This document shows, one piece after another, positions 11,291 to 22,725 of a DNA stretch of 64,000 nt. The DNA comes from Schistosoma haematobium. Taxonomy: Eukaryota; Platyhelminthes; Trematoda; Strigeidida; Schistosomatidae. Position 1 is the stretch's first letter. Every line of letters begins with the position of its first letter. The DNA is taken from the NCBI RefSeq assembly GCF_000699445.3, contig NC_067196.1, positions 25,499,116 to 25,563,115 of the forward strand, read 5' to 3'. Position numbers and translations under genes: made by a program. The notes beneath the pieces were generated by a model. That model saw nothing but the letters and a program-made list of their open reading frames with translations. It did no database searches and was not told where the DNA came from.

Positions 11291-13439
11291 TGTCGTACGA
11301 AGTGGATTTTGTCACGTCCGGGTTACTTACTTGGGGTCAGAGACTTCAGTCTCGCTGATGCTTCACAGACCACAAGGCGATACCAAAGTATAAAGAGTCC
11401 CTCGCTTACATTTTCATGTTCGACTGTATAGCCAGATGGCCGTTGAAGATTTTGGTCGTTTCTAAGTTTATAAAATTTCCATCGTCAAGGTGTTTGAGAC
11501 CACGGGGACCCTGGTTTTTAGGTTTCCGTTTCATAACAAACCAACTGAGATATCTTGTGTTGATTTGTATTTCAGAATCCAGTTTGGTCTGTAAATATCT
11601 ACTGTTGCTATTATCTTTATCAGTGTAAATATTTCGCAATGTCAAATAAGAGCTATGGCCGTAAAGCTTTAGGGAAACTTTCCAAGTATCCTATACTCAT
11701 TTTTGGCCTACACTGTAAGATCCATTTTGAATGTTTTGTGTGTTGGTGAAAATCCCTTCATGTATATACTTGTACTTTGTTCCTATGGATCCCCTTCATT
11801 GTACATCGTTGTCTTTTGATTACGTTTGAATTGTTAATACTTGTATTTTTTATTATAGTTTTTGTTTTTCTTACGTATTCACTAAGTTGTGTTTCTTCCC
11901 GAACTGCATCTGTGTTGTTTTACTTGACACTTGTTCTCGGCGATAGCCATATCGATTTGCTCCTCCTTTTGTGTGTGTTCTATCCAGTCAGGGTAGAATA
12001 ACGTTCATTTGTTGTGACTGGTAATTTTCCCTCATCTTTCATCAACTCCTTTATTTATTGTAATTTAGATTTTATTGATTGAACAATTATTGATTGAATA
12101 GCCGGGTGGTAATATTTGTTTAGGTAACGATTTACATTTAAATTTATGATGAATTATAGAACCGCTATTTACCCTATTACTTGCTTTCATTTCGACGGGC
12201 AAGGGCGTGTGTCTAACGTACCTGGACGGTTATTCCTCAACATCCAAACCGTAGTTTGGTTTCTACATACACCAATTGCTTTTTTCTTATATCCAGTCAG
12301 GATGCTCTATTTAGAGAGGCGTTTTGGAACCGAATGAAATTATCCAGGATAGTTTCCCACGTAATACTCTTCACAATATCTTGGTAGTCGTCCACCGTTA
12401 GCCCTACCACTTTTGTTGCCACGGGACGCATTAACAATACTTTATCATAGCTACGTAGTCTTTTCAACTGTAGCAAAAGCATGTAGCATTCTCGTCCCTC
12501 TAGGGTACTATGATAATTAGAAGTATCCAAATTAATGTGCCAAATAAGAATTCCAGAAATAGTTGAATTTGAGGCAGGTAAGAATAGATAGGCACAAATG
12601 AATGTTTTATGTTTGAAATTCACAATGAGCGGGCAATCAAGTACAAAGGAATCATCAATTAGTACAAATAGCACAACCAACACATCCTAAATGGGAATCC
12701 AAACTTCTGGGATCGGATGTACTTCTCCTTAGGTTTACCATGTGTCTGTTCAACTGTGTATTGGATGTAGACTTTGTGTGATCTGGAACTTACTTATTAG
12801 TATTAGAATTAACAGCCGAAATTGCAACGGGCTTACCTGGGTCCTTATAACATATTCGGTCGTTGTGACCGCTTTGCGCATGAAACATGGTTTTATTGAC
12901 CTGTTTTACCATACCTTTAGTAGATCGTGGGAAAGACGTTCTTTTGAGATCTTTTTTGCCTAATCAGGTTGATCATTGTTTATTTTGCTTACGGTCTGGT
13001 AATTCTGCACCAAGTGACTTTATTTCCTCTCCACTATAAGTCTCTGAATTTTGCAGCGGTAATAGAATCGATGTTTGTTTTCGAGGCATAAGAGGATAAG
13101 TGGGCTTTGGAGTCGTGTGTGATTCTTCGCACTTCGATTCCGTAGTTAACAGATTATCAAACACTTCATTACAACCGTCTTGAGTGGTTATTAAGGAAAA
13201 CTCTTTCTGAATCATTTATGGATTTTTTAGGCTCAGGATAGATGGTCCATAATCATTGATGAAAAATTGACGAGTTAGGATTGAAAACTTACAGTCTAAT
13301 CGAAAAATTACAACACCCCAGGATAGAATGTTTATGACCAATAATATTCGAAGTATAAACTGTGCTAGGCTTAATTATAGCATCGGGATTTAATTATTTG
13401 AACTTTCCAATTTAACTGATGGACATGATAATCTCACTG
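11291..13439. other. Decayed repeat sequence, family uncertain
   Basis: Several - strand open stretches (11645-11406, 12683-12297, 13215-12973) may be upstream parts of the same CR1-like LINE. For example, DDYQDIVKSITWETILDN is like the linker after an AP-endonuclease domain. None is clear enough to assign. Confidence 0.3.
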
Positions 13440-13790
13440 TTAACAATAAAATGGTAAAAACCATCATTAGACGGACATGGTCGTTTTTGAATATGAGGTG
13501 AACTACTCAAGTTGTGAATAAGGATAATATATCATTGTTAGAATCGTCCAAATTAATAAGACCCGAACTACGAAGTTTAGTATTACTAGCGGCAAAATAA
13601 ACAGTTGTTTTATAAGTCGAGTGGATGTGTTCCGTTTTACCAAACTTATCTCATTTGACACGAAATACAAATAAATTACGTAAGTGAAATTTACCATATG
13701 ATGAATGTTTATCAAACCTTTGCTCACCTCTGTAACTTGCATTGCAACTCCCCAATGAACCATTATCTACATGACCTTGGACACGCATTA
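13440..13790 (-). repeat. Old dispersed repeat, copy 1
   Basis: This stretch is clearly related to the sequence that brackets the first Gypsy insertion (14850-14904 and 21767-22040). It shares GTGAACTAC at the insertion point, then TAATATAT..TT..AGAATC, CAAATTAATA, and ACCAAACCT..TCTCAC.TCTGTAACxTG. Both copies also hold a related - strand frame (QVTEVxxGLxN). Its class is unknown. Confidence 0.65.
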
Positions 13791-13794
13791 AAAT

Positions 13795-13814
13795 TTATAT
13801 ATATATATATATAA
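13795..13814. repeat. (AT)n microsatellite
   Basis: A short run of AT dinucleotides just before the 5' end of the RTE fragment. Confidence 0.9.
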
Positions 13815-13834
13815 TACTAGCGCAACTCCGTCTG

Positions 13835-14830
13835 TAGCTGTTTTAGGTTTACTGCCGGTCCCAAGACAAAGGAGGGGGTTAAGAATGGGATTTGGCAACA
13901 TTATCCCATAGAAAACAACCTTGTCAGAATGCTAACCGGAGAAAAACACTCAAAATTATTCAAACTCTATCCCGAGATTTGAGGGAGCTTCATTTAGGAT
14001 GGTTATGACTCCTCACGATGAAAGCCAAGGTTCTTCAGAAATTTGGAGACTGGTGCTTCTTTTGACAGCATGAGCAACAATTAATATAGGTACACGAGAC
14101 GTCCAGACAATGTGGGAGACCGAAAGGACTAATTAAATAGCTACGTAAATGAGTAAATACAACTTGACAGTGCTGGGAATTAGTGAAACGCATTGAATTC
14201 TTCTTGGACAGAAAAGGTTAGATTGATGAGCGATTCTGTTGTGGTCTGATCACGAAGAAAATGCTCCGCACACGCAGACAGTTGCATTGATGTTTTCTAA
14301 GGAAGTACGTGGGGCACTTATAGGGTTGTAATCTTGTGGATCCAGAATCTTAAAAGCATCCTTAATAACGAAGAGGGGATCTTCATTACGAACGTCAAAA
14401 GAAGTTAGTTCCATTGTATGGAGCTGAAACTTCGAGAACTTCCACAACAATCAGTAAGAAAGTACAAGTATTTATAAACAGTTTTCTACGCAAGGCACTG
14501 AATACCCATTGATTGGATGTCATCAAGGACGGCCTACTATCAGAGAGAACATACGAGTTAACAGCTCAAGAGGAAACTACGAAGCGACATCGAAAGTGGG
14601 TAGGACATACATTACGAAAATCATCAAACTGTATCACGAAGCTAGCAGTAACATGGAATCCTGATCGGAAAAGTAAAAGAGGAGGACCAAAGAACACCTC
14701 ACGTCGGCAATCAGGACCACACTTCAGAAGGATGAATGGCAAGTAGAAACAGCTGTAAAGGATTGTCCATGATAGAGTTCGATGGAGACTGCTGATGGGT
14801 AAGTTTCAAACCCATATGATGGGTCTGATA
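13835..14830 (+). mobile_element. RTE-type LINE copy, internally deleted
   Basis: A leader with a CCGGTCCCAAGA motif precedes, at about 14090-14405, the start of an AP-endonuclease domain (NIGTRDVQTMWETE, LTVLGISETH, EENAPHTQTVALMFSKEV), interrupted by several stops. Near 14410 it jumps directly to the far C-terminus of the polyprotein ([51 protein letters not shown]). The whole RT catalytic core is missing. The order and motifs fit schistosome RTE elements. Confidence 0.75.
14513..14746 (+). pseudogene. RTE LINE polyprotein, C-terminal fragment
   Basis: A 77-residue open piece of the RTE copy containing [35 protein letters not shown], the conserved tail after the reverse transcriptase. It ends in a premature stop after RRMNGK. 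Confidence 0.7.
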
Positions 14831-14849
14831 CTACTAGTGTCGACAATAA

Positions 14850-14904
14850 TGTCAGGTAAGTCGCCAATTGACAAATAAAATCGTTTTTAAATGTGAAGTG
14901 AACT
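14850..14904. repeat. Old dispersed repeat, copy 2, left part (interrupted by Gypsy element 1)
   Basis: The sequence up to GTGAACT matches 13440-13505 and continues on the far side of the element at 21767 (AACTACTGG). AACT at 14901-14904 is one side of the target duplication. Confidence 0.65.
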
Positions 14905-15166
14905 TTTCGTGCCTTAAGGTAACCCTCGTGCTATTGATAGAAGAAACCAGAGAAGTAGTGAATATGTCTTTATTTCGATCTTCGCGCAGTCACAGTGGAG
15001 CGTGGGATTATCTGTTCAGACAAACAAAGGCTCTCAACATTCAAGATAATAGGGAATATAACGCTTATAAAAAATAAGGAAGTGAATGAATACTTGAACA
15101 ATACTGTTTCGGCATAAGCTTGGTTGTTTGGGGTCAACTCTTAACCAACCAACCTGAGCTGTTACA
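14905..15166 (-). repeat. 3' LTR of Gypsy element 1
   Basis: 262 bp. On - it runs from TGTAACAGCTC to GGCACGAAA. It differs from the other LTR of this element at two positions (near 14921 and 15077). Confidence 0.95.
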
Positions 15167-15181
15167 TTAGCTTCCCCCTAG
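15167..15181 (-). other. Polypurine tract candidate, Gypsy element 1
   Basis: On - the sequence CTAGGGGGAAGCTAA lies directly before the 3' LTR, the expected place of the plus-strand primer. Confidence 0.65.
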
Positions 15182-17327
15182 AATCGACTTCCGTAGGAAC
15201 GTCGGTTCGATTAACCTATCTATCGAAAACACCTTAGTTCTACTTCTCATCCCAAGGGAAAATTATCAACTCGCTCACTATTTGACTTACAATCAGTGAC
15301 GACTAACGCTGTCAACGATAGTCCATGGATGTCTCCTCATTTACTAGCTTGTCATCTTATTTTGTAGCATGTGATCTATTCTACAACTATCGCTGACGGT
15401 TTACTGCGTGCTTTCAAGAGAAAGAGTGTGAGAATGTGGAATAAGAATATCTGAGGAAGTGCCGCGAGCGGGCTACCCAACACCATGTTGGTGAGGTACG
15501 ATTTTTCCATGCTCAGACCGGCTATCAGGTGTTTACTCACCTGCCTCTTTAGTCGCCCTCAAGTAAAAAGTAAAGAAGAATCTACTTCAAAGGTAATGGT
15601 GAAAACCAATCACACCTGAAGAACTGCTACACTGCCTGCATAAAAATAATAAGATACAAAATGGAAATACAAAAATATAATTTATAATTGTTCGGTTCCA
15701 CGTAAGTGATTGGTCTCCAGAAAGGATTGGTATTCTGGAAGAAAATAGACATAGTGTAGCCATCTTATGTACGAAAAGGTATGAACACAAAAAAATTTTT
15801 TATAATGCATATATGTAAAAGTGTAAACTTGCTAGAAGTTGGACTCATTGTCAAACCCGATCAAATGTATGACCTTGGGCCTATGACGACCGCCTTTTAT
15901 AACCAGGTACGTAACCAAGGGTGCATAGTTGTACTCCACAAAACGGAAAAGAATATACGGTTAAGGAGGAGAAAAAATTGTGTAGATTATGAGGATTAAG
16001 TACAATTGTGTCAAATACTCTTTTCTGGTTTGATCTAAGTATGTATGATATATTGAAGCAATATTTCGTCAATTCATCCAAGTAACGAATTTGTCTGCAC
16101 CTTAGAAATGTGTAAGTCCTATTACTCGTTAGTATTATATATGATTAATCGGTAAAAGGAAAGATTGCAGTCATTCGCCCGTGGTTTGATGTGGTCTAAT
16201 GGCTAGGCACACGGTCTAGCATCCAGGAGGGCAGAGGTTCGAGTGCGTGTGGGGCCAGTGTTTTCGTTCACCAAAACCCCCTTCAATACGATGTTTGTTG
16301 GCCATATGTTGCTCAGATATGAGAGAAAGATAACAGGAGGACGGATTGATATGTCAAAGTGCCATATTGGAATAGTACAAGTTCTTTGTTTTTATTAATA
16401 ATAATGCTATAGAAAAAAAACTACAAGTGTGGTAGATTTCCATTTTACGTTATAATTAAACCAACGAGAAAAAAAAGGTATATATATATATAAGTTATTG
16501 ACATAACATGTTTTTTTATAACGCTAGTGTTAAGTTCCAGGATTTTGTATGGACCACTAATAATAATTGGTTTAACGTTAGCATAGCTGTGATATTCATA
16601 TTAGTTCAATGTTGTGATTACTTAACAGTTCCCTTATAAGTTGTGTTTAAAATTAGGTATGTGGAATCAATGCGGCTAACATAGTAACCTTACAATAACG
16701 CACTGTACTATATCTTCACGGTTATTGATTCTTAAATGTCAGAAATTTAAAAAAATTTGAATATTGCCAATAATGATGGGTTATATGATCACACTAAAAA
16801 GCATGCTGTAGGAAAACTGGTTAAGTCATTATGTAAGTTTCCTAAACATGAAAAAAATGATGAGAACTTTAATAAGTATTTGACCATGGTTTAATCCAAA
16901 ATGTTTTGTCTAGAAAACCACTTAATAATAGTAGTATTAAGCGTATCAAGCTACTGAACACATCTTCGACCGAAAACTTTTAGAATTAGTTCATATGGTA
17001 TATATGTATAGCCAGTCTACGTGAAAAATGTATATAGATATATAAGAAGTACAGCCAACATAGTTAATTAACCAGAAAAAGGAATTATAAAACTCGCCTG
17101 GGTTGCTTTTTGAATTCGTTGTATTTGCCAGTGTTAGTTGTATGAATTTGATTAAAATCCGCAGCCATCGTTTCGGAATACCTAGCTTGTGTCCAGTATT
17201 TAAAAAAATTTTAACATAACACTTATATATCAAAGGCAAAAGGTCTGGGGAGTTGTAGGTGAGGCGGAATGAGGAGAAAAGTTATTTTTAAGTAGATGCA
17301 GGGTCTGATTAGCTACGTGGTTAGATT
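15182..17327 (-). other. Long region between pol and 3' LTR of Gypsy element 1, no clear gene
   Basis: About 2.1 kb with only short open frames (15790-15587, 16081-15881 and 17239-16991 on -; 15781-15999 on +), none with a recognisable domain. The same stretch is kept nearly unchanged in element 2, so it belongs to the family and is not a private insertion. It holds a tRNA-like segment on the opposite strand. I see no envelope-like protein. Confidence 0.6.
16181..16260 (+). repeat. tRNA-Glu-like segment inside Gypsy element 1
   Basis: A box-A-like TGGTCTAATGGC (16192-16203) and a box-B-like GGTTCGAGTGC (16236-16246) have normal tRNA spacing, and TCTAATGGCTAGG recalls tRNA-Glu. The acceptor stem does not pair well, so it looks SINE-derived rather than a tRNA gene. 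It lies antisense to the element. Confidence 0.55.
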
Positions 17328-20300
17328 TTATCCTGCAGCTGAAACTGTCAACATCCTTGATTGGCTAATCGGATGTGCCCAGCGAACCGTTTTAGTCATT
17401 TGTAAAGATTTATCGTTTTTGCATTTCGATTCCGTAATGGATTTGTCAGTTAAACGATCTAACGACACGTATGGTGGTTCATGATCTAGATAAGCCGGCT
17501 TTAGCCTATCAATACTTACTGTGTCGATGTTTCCGTGTTTTTCTATCACGAAATATTTAGATTTTCTTGAGACGACTTTGAAAGGACCTTCAAATGGAGG
17601 GCTAAGTGGTGCTTTTATTTTGTCACATCTTATCCAGACGTGCGTGCAATTGCTTAGGTCTTTAGGTACATATACGGCACGCGATTGTTCACGAGTATTA
17701 ATCGGCTTAATTTTAGACATGTGGTCCCGTAGTTGATCTACATAATTTTCTAAATTAAGTTTTTGACTGTTAGTATTAGGGTTAATAAATTCACCTGGTA
17801 GTCTCAGAGTTGTTCCGAAAACCAGTTCCGCAGCTGAACACTGTGCGTCAGTTTTGACAGATGTTCGTATTCCCAACATAACTAATGGTAGGAATTCTGT
17901 CCACTGATTGGGGTTTGAGTGAGATATAAGGGCGGTTTTTAGCTGACGGTGAAAACGTTCTACCATCCCATTAGCCTGAGGATGATATGCAGTGCAGCGT
18001 ATCCTATTGGAGCCTAGAAGTTTGGCCAAGTTATTAAATAGTTCGGATTCGAATTGCGCTCCTCTATCCGTCGTTATTGTTATGGGTGTACCAAAAATGG
18101 TTACCCAGTTCTGCATGAAAACTTTGGCTACTGTTTCCGCTGTGATGTCCGCTATCGGGATGGCTATAGGGAATCTGGTAAATCGATCTATGCATGTAAA
18201 AAGATAATTGAAACCGTTTGAACGTGGTAAAGGACCTACCAAGTCGATATGCACATGGGCAAAACGTGCATCTGGTTGCGAGAAAACACCTATGGGTGAA
18301 TTTGTGTGACGATTAATCTTTGATTGTTGACATGCTGAACACTCTCTAACCCATTTGTGTACATCCTTCTGTAAATTCGGCCATATATATCTGGCATTGA
18401 TTAGTTTTGTTGAAGCTTTCGCGCCAGGATGAGACAAAGAATGAAAGTTATTATATATCAACTTTCGCATATTTTTGGGAACGAAAGGTCGCGGCATTGC
18501 CTTGGTCGTGTCACAATAAATTAGAATACCATCGATAGGTGATGGGAATTGTTTTAAATTAAGACTTGAATTGTTTGTTTTAAGTAGGTTTTGCAATTCT
18601 AGGTCCTGCTCTTGTTCGTGTCTTAACGTCTCGAAGTTTACTGTAGACTGCTGTAGCACGTTCATTTCTAGTCTGGATAAAGCATCTGCCGCCTGATTGT
18701 CCTGACCTTTGACATGTCGGATATCGCTTGTGAACTGTGATATATAGTCAAGGTGTCGGACTTCTCGAGGTGAGTATTTATCGGCTCTCGCTTTTAAAGC
18801 ATTCGTCAGAGGTTTGTGATCCGTAAAGACTATAAATTCCCTACCTTCTAACATGTGTCGGAAGTGTTTAATGGTCAGGTAGATTGCAAGAAGTTCTCGC
18901 CCGAAGGTAGAATACCTTGTTTCGGCTGGAGCGAGTCTTTTCGAGAAGAAAGCAATTGGTTTCCAGGCGTTTTTAACCAGTTGGTTAAGGGTACCGCCTA
19001 CTGCTTTATCTGAAGCATCCACCATCAAAGCAAGTGGGGAAAGAGAATTCGGATATATCAACGTAGTTGCTTGAGCCAGTTTGTCTTTAAGCTGTTTAAT
19101 AGCTTCGATGGCGTCAGAAGACAGTTTGAATTCTTTTGGTTTTCCTTTAAGTGAATCTGTCAAAGGTTGCATTAATTGTGCACAACCTGGTATGAATCTG
19201 CGATAAAAGTTAATTAGGCCTAGAAAACTTCTCAGTTGTGTTAGAGAACTAGGTACGGGGTATTGTTTGATAGTATCCACTTCTTTTTTTATAGGTTTAA
19301 TCCCTTCTGGGCTTATTGTGTGACCGAGAAATTCTAAAGTTTGAACACCGAAAACACACTTACTTTGATGTATGTTTATTCCATGTTCATCCAGTCTTTT
19401 CAACACTGCTTGTACATGCTGTTCGTGTGATTGCAAATCGGGGCTGGCAATTAACAAGTCGTCTATATACCCCTGCGCAAATGGCATATCTCGAAGTAGG
19501 TTATCTATGAATCTTTGAAATGTCTGTGCCGCATTTCTCAGGCCGAATGGCATGCGTACAAACTCGAATAAGCCAAAGGGTGTAGTAATAGCTGTCTTGG
19601 GAATATCTTCATCAGCCACCGGGATATTGTGATATGCCCTGACTAAATCAATTTTAGTGAATATGTTCATACCCTGTAAACCGTTGGTGAAATCTTGGAT
19701 ATGAGGTATTGGGTACCTATCAGGTACGGTTTGACGGTTTAGGGCTCTGTAATCCCCGCACGGTCGCCAGTCACCTTCATTCTTCTTTGGGACCATATGC
19801 AAAGGGGATGCCCATTGACTATCAGAGGGACGGATAATACCCAGTTGTAGCATATAATCAAACTCGGCCCTAGCGATTTTGAGCTTATCTGGTGCTAGTC
19901 TCCTGGGTTTTGCAAAAACCGGTGCACCTTCGGTTTTGATAGTGTGACTTACTTTTAGTTTGTCTTTAGAAGGCTGTGGGTTTGGTTTAGTTAAGTTTGG
20001 AAATTCCGCGAGTATATCTTGGAATTTCGCTGTTGTTACTGGGGGAGTTTGAATCAAGTTAAGAGAGCTGATGTGACTTTCTTTGCCTTTTGTGTAATAC
20101 GAAGTTTCTTTTAGTGTTAATCGCCGTTTCTTGGTGTCAACTAGAAATTCGTATCTCTCTAGAAAGTCCATCCCCAGTATTGCCAGATCTAAGTCGGCTA
20201 CCGTGAAAACCCAAGGGAATTGCCTCCTGAACCCCAAATCTAGGGTTAAAGTTTTCTGCCCAAATGTCGCAATTTTAGTTTTATTTGCAGCTTGAAGTGT

Positions 20301-20414
20301 AATTGATGATGTTTCTCGACTAATCTCAGTTTTATTTCGAGGGATGATGCTAAGAGCAGCGCCAGTATCCACCAAGAAATTCAAGCCCGAGTTTCTGTCT
20401 CTAACATAAAACAA
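17328..20414 (-). CDS. Gypsy element 1 Pol polyprotein (PR-RT-RNase H-integrase)
   Basis: 1028 residues without a stop. The order is: aspartic protease with DTGA at residues 16-19 and ILGMDF at 79-84; reverse transcriptase with [11 protein letters not shown] near 201, the PFG motif near 289 and YIDD at 316-319; RNase H with MVDASD near 464 and TDHKPL near 531; integrase with an H658-H662-C692-C695 zinc finger and D724, D783, E819 as catalytic acids (GERFH-like context VERFH). It probably starts by -1 frameshifting from gag, because its frame stays open back through the gag stop and the listed start codon is only TTG. Confidence 0.95.
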   Translation of the reverse strand: MFYVRDRNSGLNFLVDTGAALSIIPRNKTEISRETSSITLQAANKTKIATFGQKTLTLDLGFRRQFPWVFTVADLDLAILGMDFLERYEFLVDTKKRRLTLKETSYYTKGKESHISSLNLIQTPPVTTAKFQDILAEFPNLTKPNPQPSKDKLKVSHTIKTEGAPVFAKPRRLAPDKLKIARAEFDYMLQLGIIRPSDSQWASPLHMVPKKNEGDWRPCGDYRALNRQTVPDRYPIPHIQDFTNGLQGMNIFTKIDLVRAYHNIPVADEDIPKTAITTPFGLFEFVRMPFGLRNAAQTFQRFIDNLLRDMPFAQGYIDDLLIASPDLQSHEQHVQAVLKRLDEHGINIHQSKCVFGVQTLEFLGHTISPEGIKPIKKEVDTIKQYPVPSSLTQLRSFLGLINFYRRFIPGCAQLMQPLTDSLKGKPKEFKLSSDAIEAIKQLKDKLAQATTLIYPNSLSPLALMVDASDKAVGGTLNQLVKNAWKPIAFFSKRLAPAETRYSTFGRELLAIYLTIKHFRHMLEGREFIVFTDHKPLTNALKARADKYSPREVRHLDYISQFTSDIRHVKGQDNQAADALSRLEMNVLQQSTVNFETLRHEQEQDLELQNLLKTNNSSLNLKQFPSPIDGILIYCDTTKAMPRPFVPKNMRKLIYNNFHSLSHPGAKASTKLINARYIWPNLQKDVHKWVRECSACQQSKINRHTNSPIGVFSQPDARFAHVHIDLVGPLPRSNGFNYLFTCIDRFTRFPIAIPIADITAETVAKVFMQNWVTIFGTPITITTDRGAQFESELFNNLAKLLGSNRIRCTAYHPQANGMVERFHRQLKTALISHSNPNQWTEFLPLVMLGIRTSVKTDAQCSAAELVFGTTLRLPGEFINPNTNSQKLNLENYVDQLRDHMSKIKPINTREQSRAVYVPKDLSNCTHVWIRCDKIKAPLSPPFEGPFKVVSRKSKYFVIEKHGNIDTVSIDRLKPAYLDHEPPYVSLDRLTDKSITESKCKNDKSLQMTKTVRWAHPISQSRMLTVSAAG

Positions 20415-20415
20415 G

Positions 20416-20474
20416 CGACTGTTTAGGCGCCCCTCCTCAGTCGTCGCGACCTGGGGAGGGGTTACTCGTTTCCC
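20416..20474 (-). promoter_or_regulatory. Predicted -1 ribosomal frameshift signal between gag and pol, element 1
   Basis: The heptamer GGGAAAC (plus 20468-20474) sits in the gag frame as G GGA AAC, two codons before the gag stop. A 6-base spacer (GAGTAA) is followed by arm CCCCTCC (20461-20455), which pairs perfectly with GGAGGGG (20436-20430). The loop has CGACTG (20443-20438), which can pair with CAGTCG (20421-20416) downstream, giving an H-type pseudoknot. Pol lies in the -1 frame relative to gag. The parts fit the known retroviral frameshift layout; activity is inferred. Confidence 0.75.
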
Positions 20475-21307
20475 GCTGTCTTAGAATTATGCTTAGGCCA
20501 GGCGCATGGTTGCATGCACTTGGTTGAGTTGACACCAAACTTCCAGTGGTACCAACAAAACTGCCCAGATTGTCTGGACATTTGTGGCCTGTTTTGTGAC
20601 TTGGATCGTGGTCGTTGTGGTGACCTGCTCCTGTTTCTATGACCCATTTGCATTCTGGTGACAGCCTCAGTGAGACTCTTAACACTCGCAATGAGTCCTT
20701 CTATTACGGGGTCTTTTGCTGATTCTACTTTTTGTGTGTGATTTATTGTGCCTGATCCAGTTGGAGGACCTCTTTCCATTATTCTGTCGGCTATACGCGC
20801 TAAGTGAGATAATGAGGTTTCAGGATCTTGTGCATCCAAACAGTGTTGGACGTAGCATGGGAGAGCTTGTATCCATCCTTGTTTTAGGACTGCTTCACCC
20901 ACTGTGTTATCACCCACTAAGACTTGGAGGTGACGTAAAAACTGTGACGGCGACCGATCACCTAGTGTTTCACCTTGAAAAAGTCTTTGGATTCTTTGAC
21001 TATCTGATAATGATAAACGGTTCATTATCTCTCGTCTTAAGATGGTGTATGGTTGTGGTGATGGTGGACTTAAAATCAAGTCACGGACTTCTTTGGCGAC
21101 TGAAGGAGGAAGGATAGAACACAAGTCTCTATAGCGAATCCCTTCAGATTTGATATTGTGTCTCGTAAAATAATGCTCTAGTTGAGCAAACCACAACTCA
21201 GGATCACTACGATCAAATTCTGGAAGTCGGGATTTCGTAGTCATAACAGTGTCTATCTCCACTGGTGACAAATCCTCCAGATTATGGGTTTCTATTGAGT
21301 CTGACAT
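20462..21307 (-). CDS. Gypsy element 1 Gag
   Basis: 281 residues from ATG. The middle is a helical capsid-like region ([31 protein letters not shown]). A basic stretch ([19 protein letters not shown]) comes next, then a cysteine-histidine box [21 protein letters not shown]. Its spacing C-x2-H-x9-C-x3-C matches the CHCC box typical of the CsRn1 clade, not the usual CCHC knuckle. The protein would package the element RNA. It ends at TAA 20462-20464, overlapping the frameshift signal. Confidence 0.9.
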   Translation of the reverse strand: MSDSIETHNLEDLSPVEIDTVMTTKSRLPEFDRSDPELWFAQLEHYFTRHNIKSEGIRYRDLCSILPPSVAKEVRDLILSPPSPQPYTILRREIMNRLSLSDSQRIQRLFQGETLGDRSPSQFLRHLQVLVGDNTVGEAVLKQGWIQALPCYVQHCLDAQDPETSLSHLARIADRIMERGPPTGSGTINHTQKVESAKDPVIEGLIASVKSLTEAVTRMQMGHRNRSRSPQRPRSKSQNRPQMSRQSGQFCWYHWKFGVNSTKCMQPCAWPKHNSKTAGNE

Positions 21308-21493
21308 GAGGTATGTGACAAATATAGCAATAAAGTTAGCACAAAAAGTGGTTACTATGACACGAATAACTTAAGATAATACGGAATAAACTAGTTATAT
21401 ACTCAAATTAGTTTACGGATAATCAGGTCTACTTTTACGATTGAGTAAAAAAAAATGTTAATAACAAAAATGAGGTTAAATTTGTGTTCAAAA

Positions 21494-21503
21494 GGGCTCA
21501 CCA
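21494..21503 (-). other. Primer-binding site candidate, Gypsy element 1
   Basis: On - TGGTGAGCCC lies one base after the 5' LTR, so it could pair with a tRNA 3' end finishing GGGCTCACCA. The exact tRNA is not identified. Confidence 0.7.
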
Positions 21504-21504
21504 A

Positions 21505-21766
21505 TTTCGTGCCTTAAGGTAGCCCTCGTGCTATTGATAGAAGAAACCAGAGAAGTAGTGAATATGTCTTTATTTCGATCTTCGCGCAGTCACAGTGGAG
21601 CGTGGGATTATCTGTTCAGACAAACAAAGGCTCTCAACATTCAAGATAATAGGGAATATAACGCTTATAAAAAATAGGGAAGTGAATGAATACTTGAACA
21701 ATACTGTTTCGGCATAAGCTTGGTTGTTTGGGGTCAACTCTTAACCAACCAACCTGAGCTGTTACA
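21505..21766 (-). repeat. 5' LTR of Gypsy element 1
   Basis: 262 bp, the promoter-bearing LTR, next to the primer-binding site. Followed on + by target duplication AACT (21767-21770). Confidence 0.95.
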
Positions 21767-22040
21767 AACTACTGGTAGCCGTAAATAGGAATAATATATG
21801 ATTATAAGAATCACGCAAATTAATAGTATCCAAAATTTGAAGTTTGATATTAATTGCGGTGAAATGACCAGTGGTTTTACAAACCGACTTGGTGTGTCAC
21901 ATTCTACCACTTTTATAGCATTCAGTGTGACGTATGAGACATGACTAACGTAGATGAAACTTCCTGCATTATATGCATTTACCAAACCTGTTCTCACTTC
22001 TGTAACCTGTTTTGCAACAGAATACCACACATGTTACAGC
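21767..22040 (-). repeat. Old dispersed repeat, copy 2, right part
   Basis: Continues the repeat cut by element 1 and matches 13503-13790 at many short blocks. It ends near ACAGAATACCACACATG. Confidence 0.6.
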
Positions 22041-22448
22041 TTGTGCTTTGAAATCGAAGTTTCTCTAGCTGGTATATACTGTAATCTTAGCCATTCCAGA
22101 TTCTATTACAGCAGCTAGAGATAGGTCAGCTGATCTTTGGCCAAACAACGGTAGGAGAGTACGCGATTATAGTAGTCCTATAACAAAGGAATACAGTTGA
22201 TGCTTTTGACGATTCTGGATATTCTGGATTGGCATTAAAAACTGGATATTTTAAGGTGTTGATAGGCAGCGTGAGAGGTCAAATCAGATTCAATTGTGTA
22301 AACAATCTTTTTAAATACTCAAAACAACTTGGTAACACATTCTAAATGTCGTAATAAATAGAGCTAATCATATGTAAAGTTATACGGTTATCAAATGATC
22401 CCTTGCAGATCGCGCATTATATGAGTTAGAAGCATGAACCACCAGACT
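22041..22448. other. Spacer between the two Gypsy elements, nothing recognised
   Basis: About 400 bp with no coding or repeat signature. GACT at 22445-22448 is one side of the target duplication of element 2. Confidence 0.6.
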
Positions 22449-22710
22449 TTTCGTGCCTTAAGGTAACCCTCGTGCTATTGATAGAAGAAACCAGAGAAGT
22501 AGTGAATATGTCTTTATTTCGATCTTCGCGCAGTCACAGTGGAGCGTGGGATTATCTGTTCAGACAAACAAAGGCTCTCAACATTCAAGATAATAGGGAA
22601 TATAACACTTATAAAAAATAAGGAAGTGAATGAATACTTGAACAATACTGTTTCGGCATAAGCTTGGTTGTTTGGGGTCAACTCTTAACCAACCAACCTG
22701 AGCTGTTACA
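22449..22710 (-). repeat. 3' LTR of Gypsy element 2
   Basis: 262 bp, identical to the 5' LTR of this copy. It carries AACACTT where element 1 has AACGCTT. Confidence 0.95.
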
Positions 22711-22725
22711 TTAGCTTCCCCCTAG
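22711..22725 (-). other. Polypurine tract candidate, Gypsy element 2
   Basis: On - the same purine-rich CTAGGGGGAAGCTAA as in element 1, adjoining the 3' LTR. Confidence 0.65.

Larger units (their letters stand above)
14905..21766 (-). mobile_element. Full-length Ty3/Gypsy LTR retrotransposon 1 (CsRn1/Boudicca type)
   Basis: The element reads on - and has 262-bp LTRs at 14905-15166 and 21505-21766. The target duplication AACT lies at 14901-14904 and 21767-21770. A primer-binding site, gag, a separate pol frame and a purine tract appear in the standard order. Pol order is PR-RT-RH-IN, as in Ty3/Gypsy, and Gag has a CHCC-type cysteine-histidine box, as in the CsRn1 clade. The LTRs differ at 2 of 262 positions. 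Gag and pol have no internal stop, so this copy could still encode its proteins. A 2.1-kb stretch between pol and the 3' LTR has no recognised gene. Confidence 0.95.

Noticed and set aside
12297..12683. 128-residue open frame on -
   Set aside because: No clear domain; surrounded by decayed LINE sequence; at best a LINE remnant.
16181..16260. Possible functional tRNA-Glu gene
   Set aside because: Box A and B are fair, but the acceptor stem does not pair and the sequence lies inside both Gypsy copies; treated as SINE-like.
20716..21117. 133-residue + strand frame opposite gag (also 28259-28660)
   Set aside because: Shadow of the gag coding strand; no motif of its own.
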